Shown: one piece after another, positions 36,801 to 48,800 of the stretch
Layout of the letters: each line of letters starts with the position of its first letter
Numbering within the stretch: the first letter of the stretch is position 1
NCBI GenBank assembly: GCA_000727475.1
Contig: KL647308.1
Coordinates: 992,001 to 1,056,000, forward strand
Direction of reading: 5' to 3'
Origin: Sarcocystis neurona
Taxonomy: Eukaryota > Apicomplexa > Conoidasida > Eucoccidiorida > Sarcocystidae
Length of the DNA: 64,000 nt
The notes under the pieces: generated by a model
Seen by the model: only the letters and a program-made list of their open reading frames with translations
Told to the model about the DNA's origin: nothing
Databases searched by the model: none
Position numbers and translations under genes: made by a program

Positions 36801-39800
36801 TTTCTCTCTCTCTCAACAGCAGCAAAACAGCAGCACAAAAGAAGATAGAAGTCTTACACATCACCGGCCACATGTTGTCGCCACGTTCAGGTGCTTCTCT
36901 GCATGCGTACGTGTACACCCATATATATATGTATATCTGTATGCATATATATATATGTATGTCTGTATACGTATATATATGTATATCTGTATACACGCAT
37001 ATGTGTATGTAGAAGAAAGAAGTCATACGCCCGTCGAGCGACATGTTCTCGCGACGCTCAGATGCTCCTTTGCGTGCACACATCTATACAAAGGAAAACA
37101 AGAAACAGTAATATGTAGTTTATCTATATGCGCCTATATATATATATATGTCCTCGTAGTGCGAGACGCGTGTGTCTGTCTCTCGGAAGTGTGTGGCAGG
37201 TACGGAGTGACCGCGGCGAAATTTTTGTCTCGAAAGCACCGCGTCCACGGACGTTGCACCTCCTGGACGTCCGTTTGTGTCACTTTCGTTCTCTTCCTAT
37301 AAATATGGGTATATATGTATACAACCATATATGCATATGTATACACACATGTGTATACGTATATATATATATATGTGTATGTCCTGCTGTTTCTCACTCT
37401 CTACTTCCATATATCAAATATCTCTTCCCATACGTACACGTGTCTGCACAAGAGTCTGTGTAAGCATGTGTGTACATGTATATATATATACGTATGTGTG
37501 TGCCCTTTTCTATCTGTCTATGTATACGTATACGTATGAATAGATATTTGTATGTAAAGCGCACATGTGTATGTGTTGATCCCCCCCTTTCCGAGGAGAC
37601 GCGGGCGGCAGAGAATTTCAAGCGTCGGGTTGCTGCAGTAGCAGCGCCGCTGGACATCTGTGTCTACGTGGAAATGTCCACATATATATAAATTATTGAA
37701 TATATATATATATATTACCGGATATACATATACACAATATATATATATTACGGCAAATATATATATATATATGTTACTGGATGTATATATATATATATAA
37801 TATAGCTGCATGCTTACAAGTGTATCGGTGTTTGTGTATGCACACAAATGTATTCGTGCCTGTATATCCAGCCATATATTTACGTGCTTCTTAATCAAGA
37901 CATACATGGGTCAATATATATATGTGTGTATTTCGTGGGGGTGGGGTGGGTCTGTTTTTGTAGCCGCTGACGGCGAAGGAGCGAAGAACGTGTCGCGTCG
38001 TCTCGGTGCAGCAGCTGCAGCGTCTGGAAGATCTCTGGCAGCGCAATCCTGCGGCAACCCTCGGGGAACTAGACAACATACGTACGCGTATATATCTCCT
38101 TCTCCTACCAGTCTGCTGAGCATACACATAGGCCCAAGATTCCCCCTTCTCTTATCTCTCTTTCACACATATATTCACATATACGTATATCTGTGAGATT
38201 CCTTACTCTCGACTCTCTCTCACATACATATATATATATATATATGTGGGATTCTTCACTCTTGTGTCTCTGTGTCTCATATATATATAAGTGAACTCTG
38301 CTGTTATTCTTGTCTCTTTCTTGTGGATAGACACGTGTGTGTGAGATGCTTTGTACGTCTCTCTCTGTGTGCGGTCTCTGTCTGCGTGGAGCGCCTCACT
38401 TTCGTGACACTCTCATTTCTCCTCACTCGCCCGTCTTTATATCCATATGTGTGTATATACGTGCATATTGAATTGTACGGTCTCCGATGGGCCCGATGCA
38501 CTTCTTCGCGTACGCATGTGGCTGTGAAGTTTCTTCGACGACAAACTCCGTGACGCAGCAGCAGGGGTCTGGCGTGTGTCTGCGTATATCAGCGTCCGCC
38601 CTCCGAAGCCGAGCGTGTCGTCCGCTAGCGGGGTGGCGCACTGGTGACGCGCGCGCCGGTTGATTCGTGGCTCTCCACGACACGGAAGTCTGCGCGTTTG
38701 TCTGCAGGCAGCCAAGTGTGCCTCTGTGCGATGCCGCATGCAGTTGACTGCCCAGGGGTGCGCCAAGTTCGCGCCGGGCACTCCCTGCACGTATATTTAT
38801 ATTCGTGTGTCTCTGGAATATGTGGAAATACAGAGGTACAGATGTCTACGTGCAGACTTACAGAGGCAGACATGTGCGTAGATGTCTTTGCTGTCATGGC
38901 TGCAGGAGGTGGTGGCTGCATGCGCAGAAATAGGCGTGCTTGCATGTGTAGACGCACACGTGTGTACGCCTCGCTTTGTGTGTGTGGGTATGTGAGAGTA
39001 GCTTCACAGTGTGTGTGTATGTAATACGTGTGCAAACAAGTTTCTGTATATATCTGCGTGAACCCGTGAACCCGTATATATATACGTGTATGTGTGTGTG
39101 CCTCTCTTCGTGCGTGCGGGTAGGTGAGAGCAGCTCTATATGTGGATATGTATGTCATACGCATGTGTAAGTAGTAGGTGTGTATATGAAGTCTGGGTAG
39201 GATGGCTGCACGTGTGTCTGTGCTGCCGCGTTCATCTGATTCTTTCTATGTAAATGTAAGAGGCGCACTTAACCCTTGCAGCCTTGCACGAGTGTCGACT
39301 TCCTCCTTCGATAGGGAAGCGCAGGGTCGAAGGGGACGTGGCTGCCCAGCGTTTCTTCTTCCCGTGGCAATCTCGCCAGGCCTTTGTTCTTCCTGGTGCC
39401 CCTCGCCAAGCACTGCGCGCCTTCGCGTTGTGCCTTTTCGCCACGCACTTCCCTTCCGTCGGCTAAACTTTTTTGCATGCGCACACGGCGTGTCTGTACG
39501 TACAAAAGTGTTTGTGTGGGGGTGAGAAGAATGCGTGTGAACGGAAGGACATGACCTTCTTTGCTGCTGAGCGCCTGGGGCAGGTGGTGAGTTGATTCCT
39601 GCGGTCTCTCATCCAACGCGTGCAACGCTAGGAGAAGTGAATTTGCTGCTGTCCTCACTCTCTGCCTGCAGAACAGACGCCTGCCTGCCTGCTTCGCAGA
39701 CAAACATCCTGGCGTGCTTCTGTGTCTCCGTCTCCTCTTCTTGACGAGATCTACGTCTATCGCTGTCTCCCTCTTCTTGTGTCTCTGTCTCCTCCTCTTG

Positions 39801-42800
39801 ACGAAATCTCCGTATCTTGCTGTCTCTCTCTCTTCTCTCCTTGTTGTGCACGTCTGCATCCTTTTTGTCTTTTCCGTAGAAAAGTTCTCCGCGCCTTCGT
39901 CTATCTCTCTGTGTATCTCTCTCTCTTTAACAACCTCTGCGCGTCCCTCTCTCTTTTGGTCTTAGAATTTCTGGGTGTGTGTGTCTCTCCCCCTCCCTCG
40001 CTTCTCTTCTTCATAAATCTGTGCGTCCCCTCTCCTTCCTTTCTTTCTCTTTCTCTCTCTCCCTACAAAGTTTTTCCGTCGCGCTGCGTCTCTCTCTATC
40101 GTGTCACCCCTCTGTGTGTCCCTCTCTCTTCTTCTCTCCTTTCCTTACGAATTCCCAGCCTCTCTCAGAAAACACTTATATATATATATATGGATATATG
40201 TGTTTGGTTCTCTCTCTGTCTCTTTCCCTCGTTCTCTTTCTTCTCCTCTTCCTTGCAGAGCCGCTCGGTCTCCCTCTCTTTTCGTCTCCTCACTTTCTTT
40301 ATTTTGAGTCCCCTGTACATGCTTGCGTGTCTCTCTGTCTCTCTGTGTCGGTCTTGCCAAATCTCTCTCCCTTCCCCTCTCTCATACAAAACAAACGCCT
40401 GTATTTCTACGCTTTATAATACCTTCGTCTCCCTCTCCCTCTCTCTCTCTCCCCCCCTCTGTGTCCCTCTCACTCTTACTGTCCCTCTCACTGTCCCTAT
40501 TGCAATTCGTCCCTCTCTCCCTCCCTCTCTCTCCCTCCCTCTTACCCACCCTCTTTCTGTCCCCCTGTCTCTCTGCCCCTCCCTCTCTCACTGTCCCCCT
40601 TTCTCTCTGTGCCCGTCTCTCTATCCCTCTCTCACTGTCCCTCTTCCTCTCTCTCTCTCTGTCCCTGTCACTCTCTGCCCCTCCCTCTCTCTGTCCCCCT
40701 CTCTGTCCCTCTCTCCCTCTATCCATCTCTTTGTGTCCCTGTCTCACTCTCACTCTCCCTCTCTGACTCTCCCTCTATCCCTCTATCCCTCTCACTCTCC
40801 CTCTCTCTCTCTCTCACTGTCCCTCTCTCTGTCCCTCTCACCTCCTCTCTGACTCTCTCTCTCCCTCTCTGTGTCCCTCTCTCCCTCCATCCCCCTATCC
40901 CTCTCTCTGTGTCCCTCTCTCTCTCCCTCTGCCCCTCCCTCTCCCTCTGCCCCTCCCTCTCTCACTGCCCCTCCCTCTCTCACTGCCCCTCCCTCTCTCT
41001 CTGCCCCTCCCTCTCTCACTGTCCCCCTCTCTCTTTGTGCCCGTCTCTCTATCCCTCTCTCTCTGTCCCTCTGACTCCCCCTCTGTGACTCTCCGTCTCC
41101 CTCTTACCCTCTCTCTCTCTGTCCCTTTCACTCTCCCCCTTGTGATTTGTTTCTCTCTCTTTCTCTCTTTGTGCCTTTCCTCCCCGCGTAAGTGTGCGCC
41201 TTTGTGTGGGTGTGGGTGTCTCACTTTCTCTCTCGCTCGTCTTCTCTACCTTGGACTCGCCTTTCTTCCTGTGTAGCACCTTCGGTTTGTTGTTTCTCTC
41301 TGTTTCTTGTTTAGAACCTTGTCCTCCCTTTCTTTGTGTCTCCTTGTCTCTGTGTCTCCACAGTCCCCGTCTCTCTTATCATTATTCCCCCTATTCTTGT
41401 GAAATCCGCGTCCCTCTCTCTCTTCTCTTCTCCTTGCCAAATCCTCGTCCCTTTCTTTCCGGTGGGGCTGGTTTTGGTGGTGGTGGCCTCCGCGCCGCCG
41501 GCGCATGTGTCTCCGTCTCCGCGCTCGGGGAGATTCCGCTTCATCATCATCGTCCACGCACTTCTCCTGCGCATGTCTGCCGCCGTCTCCTTTCTCTATG
41601 TTGCCGCTGCTTACACACTCCCAGGCGGACCTCACACATACCTGCGCCTGATTTTTCTGAATGTTGAAAGTATAGAGCAGCAGCGTATGCCCACCAGTTC
41701 TTCGTCTCTCTGCTTGAAGAAGCGTACAGCGCAGTCGACCCAGTTGCCGAACGCCTCTTCATCATCTCCGCGCCGCACACGCAGCAAAGCTCCACTTGCT
41801 TCTTCCACAGCCCTGCGCAGACACGTCTATCTATGTTTCCATCTATATGCATTGTCTCTACAATATACACACAATGCATATCGATCGTACAGATATTTTG
41901 TGCCTACACATATATATATACATATATGTATAGTAGAGTACGCATCCTATATATATATATTGTATCTGTATACGTAGTAGGATACGAATGCTATATATAT
42001 ATGTATATATTGTACCTATATACGTAGTAGAATACGCGTGCTACATATAGATAAGAATACATATATAGATGTATATTTTACCTCTGTATCGAGAGTATAC
42101 GCGTGTGCATGTGCGGGTCCGATTGCCCCGTGGATAGACAAACATATGTATGTGCAGTGAATGGAGACGTGTGTTTAGACGTATGTATATATGTATATGT
42201 GTGTAACTTTTTTCGCCTTCTTTCTTGTATACATACGTATATATAGAGTTGTTGGTGCACGCACACATATGTGTATATATATTTGTGTAGCTGCTAGTAG
42301 AGGAGACGTCTTTCGCGTGTGCGCGGGCTGCTCTTGGACGTGCTTTGGAACTCCGCGTGTGTCTGTCGACATCTGCGGAAAACTGCTGCGCAGAGAAGGA
42401 AGAAGCGCTTCCTGTGGTCAAGTTGATGTACGAAGACGGCTACGACTACCAGCGGACCTTCGCGCCTCTTGTGCAGGCCGAGGCGAACTACGACAGACAA
42501 ATGAAGGAATGTCAGAAGTTGGTGAGCGTTAGCGAAGACTGCTTCTGCACCGGTATTTTTGCTGCCTCACATCTGCAGAAATGCGCTCCAGGGGAGTGGG
42601 GCCTCGCCACCGGTGCCGTCTCTCTCTCTCTCTTGACGCATTTGCATCCCTCGGGCCTTCTTAAACGGTGCTGTCTCTCTATCTTTTTTGGGGTTGTCTC
42701 CCTCCGTCTCTCTCCGTCGCACGTTACATTTATATTTCTCGGCCCTTTCTATGCCGCGCTGTCTCTGTCTCTCTGTCACTCTCTATCTTTCTCGCTGCAT

Positions 42801-45800
42801 TTCTGCTTGTCGGGCGTAGCTGTTAGGTGCTGTCTCTGTCTCCCTGTGTACTCTTCCCAGCATTTCCATCTGTCGGGCCTTGGTATTCGGAGAGCTGTCT
42901 GTCTCTGTCTCTCTGTGTCCCGTCTCCTCGCGGCGGAGTTTATATCCTCCGCCGACGCAGAACGCGCGTGGGTGCCTGGCGGTGGCTCTGGGTGTGGCAG
43001 CGGGTTGCCGGAGGCGTGTCCGACGGTGCTGCGGCGCAGCTGACGAGCCATTCAGACGTTCACACCTGCGGCTGCAGCTGCACATCTTTTATTGTGCTGC
43101 TTCTTCTTCTAGCGTTCCTGCTGGCGCGCCGCAGTCTTCTTGCTCGTCAGCAACACTTCTGCTGCTGCCTTCCTCTGGCACAGGTGCCACACGCGTTCTT
43201 GGGCGTACGTCTGTGCTGCCGCTCAAAAGGTGGCAGCACACGCGGCTTTGCTCCTCGAGTGAGGCAGCGCAGGGTGTGTGGGGTTGCCTGGGCGACCTGC
43301 TGCAGTACCAAATGTCTGTACAGGAGCATCTTGTGCCTGTCTTGCTTCTCGATCTCTTCATGTGAATGCTCTGCTGCTGCGGTTTCCTCGCCCCCCGCCG
43401 CCTTGCTGCCAATAATAAGACGCTCTGCTGCTGCTGCTGATCCCACGGAAACGAGGAGCTGAGCTGCTGTTGCTCCCGCCGTTGCTCCCTCCGCAAACGA
43501 CACTTGCTGTACTGCTGCTGCGCTTCTCTGCGTAGAGAGTCTCTTATGCTGCTGCGTCCTTCCCCTCACGAGATCGAAAGCTTCGCAGCTGCCGCGCGCG
43601 GCCACTGCTCCTTATATATGAATGGTGCCCTGCGGCAGCTAGTCTGCATGCCCAGAATCTGCTGTTGCAGCCTGTTTCTTTGCTCAGCTGCTGCCTCACT
43701 CGGTATCTGTATAAAATATACACATACATATATATATATATGTGGCTGTGTGTCGCACAGAATCATCATGTGGATTCATAACTGCTGCATGCCCTTTGCT
43801 ACTTGAACGCATGCAAAGTAGCACGCCGTGGTCGCACGTCGTCTTCGGTCGGCGGGGGGGATGGAACGTGCTGCGGTGTGTCTCCCGACCTGCGTCTCTC
43901 GCCGCCACAGCGACAGGTCTTCCTCAGCACACAGCAGCAAGAATTTTCTCGGGAGTCTCCGGGCATGTCTGTGTTGGTTCCTCGTTACGGCGTGTTTCCT
44001 TCTCAAAGAAGAACAACTTATGGAAGGGAAAATGGGCGAGGGAACTGGTCAACCTCGTCGTGTTTTAGTTTGATTGATGTGGAAGACGCCCAGAAGAAGT
44101 CCAGACCAAGGTCAACAGGAAGGAAGAACGAGTGTGAAGACGGTATCCACACCACACATGAAGATTTATATGATATACATACATATGTGTATGCCTGTAT
44201 GGGTGTGTAAATATTCACCGGTCTTTCATCTACGTAGAGCGAGATTCTAGTCCCCCGTCGGGTCTTGGCTTGCACACCTTTTTGCTTCCTGTCTCTGTCT
44301 CTTCGTGTCGTCTTGGGCACGTTTCGTCGCTTGCTTCGTGTATCTGTCTCTTTATGTCGTCTCGGGCGCGTTTCTTCGCTATATCTTGCTTCCGGTAGTA
44401 GCCGGTGCTTGGCTGCCGCTGATGCGGCTGCTGCTGTGCGCACGCCGCCGACGCCGATGCTGCTGCAGCTGCTGGCGCTGCTGCTGCGCGTCACGTGGCG
44501 CACCGTGGTGGTTGTAGTGTGCTGCTGCAGCTGCGGTGCTTCACGACTGCGTGTGATGCTGCTGCTGCGCTGCTGACGTGGCTGCTGCGCGTACTGGCAG
44601 GAAAAGGTGAAGATTCGCTGGGAGATGGGACTGCGACGGAAGCGCCTGGCGTATTTTCTTTTCGCCCGGGATGAAGGCTGCAACATTCGCTTGGCAGCAG
44701 GGGATGAGGTCCGCATTACGACGACGCTGCCCAAGTCTCTGGCCGCGGGGGCTGGCGCGTCTTCTTCTTCGTCGTCGTCTGGGGTGGGGGAGAAAAAGAC
44801 CAGCAGAGCCGCGAGCAGCAGTGGAGCCGCCGCGACTGCAGAGAACAGCAGAGGCGGCGGCTCCTCGTCGCAGGAGAGCAGCAGCAGCGGCGGCAGCAGC
44901 AGCGCTACGCCGGGCGTGAAGGACAATGACGCGACGGGCGGGGGAGGGGGGGCAGGAGAAGCAGCAGGGGAGATGATCTGGAGTTGCACCGGCAGCATCG
45001 CTCGCTTTGCCGAAGACAGCGAAGAAGTCGTCGTTGAACTGAAGAAGCCGCCTAATACGAAGGTACGCGCGCGTCCCCTTCCCCAGCAGAGGGAGGAAGG
45101 CAGCAACAGGGCGAGAAAAACAGAGACGGAGGCAGACAGACACGCACACAGGCAGAGCGAGCGAGACAGCAGAAGAAAGGTGATATGGGATGGAGGAGAG
45201 GACACACCGGGGGGGGGGGGAACTGAAGGAAGAATGGAAAGTAAAAGATGAAGAGAGGGCGAAGAAGAAGAAAGACAGCAACACACACACACACAGATGC
45301 ACGCACGAAAACGGCAAGACAGAACGGCGCTGTTCCCGCACTGCTGCGCGGGTGCTTCGGGGCTGCTCGGCCGCTGCTTCGCGGCTTCGTCATTTCTCTC
45401 GCTCTCTGTGTGTCTGCTCGGCCTCTGTGCAAGGGGATCGAGAGAAGGATGTAGACTGTGTGGGGAGGGGGCATTTGGTTATGCAGCAGCAACTTCTGGC
45501 CGCAGCAGGGAGGCAGTTACACGGGCAACTCGGCAGACGAAGTGCCGCGTAGATGAGAAGGGAGGGGGGACGGCGAGACGCGTGTCTCCGGTCGGCGAAG
45601 GGGGTAACGCCGACTCGTCGCTGTACGTCGTGAGGCCGGTTCCGTCCCCACCTGCGCGCGCCTCTCCTTCCCGCTCCCATCTCTGTGTTGATCTCCTTGG
45701 AGAGGGAGCCTCGCGACGGTAGGGCCGCGCGCTCGCAGTAGCTGCGTTACGAACGATTCGCCCCTGAAAAGAGCAGTCCAGCATTCTGAGGTATCGGGCG

Positions 45801-48800
45801 TTCCCTTCAGCCTGGCTGCGCGTCGCTACTGAGTTGCGCACTCACCAGGGGGCGTTGACCCGCCTGGGTAGAGGGGGGAATTTCTGCCTGCTTCGCTCTT
45901 CTTGTGGACGCTTCTTCGCTGCAGAAGGGAGACGAGACGAATAGCTGCGCCTGCAGTCGGTGACAGACGGGTGGCCAGTGAGCGCGCGCCGGAGGTCCTC
46001 TCTTCTTCCCCGCTCGTTCTCTCGCTGTCTCTCTGTCTCCGTGTGTCTCGCTGCCCCTCTCTTTCTACGCATGCACATATATATATGTGTGTGCTGATTT
46101 GGGTGAAAGACGCGACGACAAAGAGGGTGTAGATGGAGACGGCAGGAGGAGACAAATAGATATTTTCAACGGTGAGAAGAAAAGCTAGAAGAAGGGGGTA
46201 GTCGACAGTGGGTGAGGAACTACGGGAAAGACAGGTACAGACAGGGATGGGAGAAGCCGAGGAGGTCTGTCTGGACCTGGTCGTATATGTGTATGTGTGT
46301 GTATATGTGTCTTCGTGTGGCTGGTAAACTTTCCACACTACAACTCGTTAAAAAGTGCTAAGCCACATATTTATAAGGAAACGTACACGTATATATATAT
46401 ATATATGGATACACACATAGTCGGTAGTTTTTCTCTCTACATATATATATGTATATATGTGTGTGCGTATATATATGTATATATAGTTTTTTTCTCTATA
46501 CACAAACATATATATATACATATAGTCATTTGTTTGTCTCTGTACATATATATGTGTATGGCTCACTGATTTCCATCGATAGAGACATACGTATGTTTAT
46601 AGAAATGGATATCTGCTTTGTTTTTTTCTGTGTCTCTCTCCGGATCTGTGTCTCCGTCTCTACGCGTCTGTCACGTTTTGTGTCTCGTTCTTGTGTGCAT
46701 GCGTGTGTGTGTGAGTTGTGTCTGTCTCTCTGTTTCTCGGCGGGTCACCTTTTCTGCGCGGGGGCGTGCAGCCAGCAGATCTATCTGTCTCAATATAGGT
46801 GTGTATGTATGCATGTGCAGATATACGTATATTCATGTCTACATGCGTCTTCAACCTCTGCGTAGGTAGGCGCACGTACACGTCTATATTCTACGTATGT
46901 AGAGTGTAAATGTATGTGTGTTCTCCGTGTGTAGGCATATGAATAATACGTGTGTACGGACATACAGGGGGACATGTGATTGGAAGCGCGCGCGCGCGCG
47001 TGAAGATTTGTTGGCTTTTTGCTGTCGCTTCTGTTGGCTGCGCGTTGGCAGGGGCCCTGGGACACGTCCGTCCCGCTGCTGTACACGATCGAGTTTTTGT
47101 GGAAGAGCACGTCCTTCGAGCGCATGCAGACGGCTCTCCGGCAGCTAGCGGTCGACGAAATTAGTGTTAGCAGCTACTTATATCACACGTTCATGGGAAG
47201 AACCCTCGAAAACCAAGTTGTTCAGTAAGTTCCCCTTCCTGCTCCGGGTCCGTATCTGTTCTCGCACGCGCCCGCCCGCCCGCGCAACTACGCAGACCCG
47301 TGAACGTCCACACATACGTATTCATATGCCTACATACGGAAAACACACGTATATTTATACTCTATATACGGAGAATATAGACGTACGCGTGCGTCTACTT
47401 ACAGAGGTTGAGGACGCATGTAGACATGTAAATGCATATGTATGCACATGTATACACGTACACATATATAGAGAGAGAGATAGATGGATAGATGGATACA
47501 CAAACCACAGAAACGCGCGCACATGTACATATGTATACCCTGCATACGAAAGTACGTACATATATATATTATGAGATACCTACGTACTTACAGATGTGAC
47601 GGGGACACACGTATACATATACTTGTAGAATAGACGTGCAGAGGCATATGGACTCACACCTACATCAAGACAGAAGCAGACATACGTGAAACACACTGAC
47701 GTCTGTATATACCGAAGGCACACATACGCGCACACACGTCCACATATATACATACGACAGGACCTTCACATATGTATAGAAGACTCTACGTACTTATATA
47801 TAGACACGACCCGCCCCTATATGTAGGTTTTCTTCGGATAGAGTAGACGCACAGTGTGGACGCACAAAAAGGTGGTATAGAAGCAAACACACGTGCAGAC
47901 TCCTGACGAAGACGACGTGTGTGTGCGTATGTATGTGTAGAGTCGAAGACACAGCGAGAATTCAGCAGCTGCAGGCGTATGTAGAGGGGCACAACACTTG
48001 TGAATTAAGGAGCTCTTCTACACGTGCATGCAGACGAAAGTGTGTAAGGTGCGAGTGCCTCTCTGCATGCGCCTGCAGCTGCTGACGTGTGTGGGGAATG
48101 CCTGCCGACGCTCACAGAGAGAAGGACAGACAGAAGAAAAAAAGAGGAAGGATTTGTATACAACGAACCGCCAAGTCACCTGCGCATGGCAGCCGCCGCA
48201 TCACGTGGACCTCTTGTCTGCGCAGCGCGGATAACAGCACGCTCTATTCATGTCTGCCTGTTGCGGCCTCTCTCCGTCTCCACCCGTGTGTATCTCTTTC
48301 GCCATATAAATGTGCAGTCAACCGATATATATGTGTGTGTCTATCATCTATCTACATATACACACATATTCGTGTATATACATATAGGTATGTATATGTG
48401 TTGACACAGAGGTATACGCATATATGACGATTCTCTTTCCCTGCATGTATGTGTGTGTGTGTAGGTGGATGTTGGCCACCGTGTTCTTCTGAGTGACTGC
48501 ACTCATGCGTCTCTCTCTTTCTCTTCTTCTATATATATATATATCTTTGCTGCCGTTTGTGTGTGGGTTTCTTCGGCAACAGAATGCCAATGCCCACGCA
48601 GATCTGCGCCCCAAATTTGGCGCCACTCAACCCGAGTCAAATGCTGGCCATTCGCTACGCTCTTCAACATCCCCTCACTCTGATACAAGTGAGACATATA
48701 TTTATTTCTTCATATGCAATTTCTTTATGTGCACCTATACTAGAAGCAGCTACATTACATATATATGCATGTATTTGTCTGCAATATATATATCCATATA

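Noticed and set aside
39722..40852. 376-codon + strand open frame rich in Ser/Leu/Pro
   Set aside because: Produced by the CT polypyrimidine tract inside UPF1 intron 5; overlapping frames are open too and no domain is present.
44018..45341. Minus-strand frames of 424 and 266 codons
   Set aside because: They overlap UPF1 exon 7 on the opposite strand and consist of low-complexity Ser/Leu/Pro and Arg/Ala stretches.
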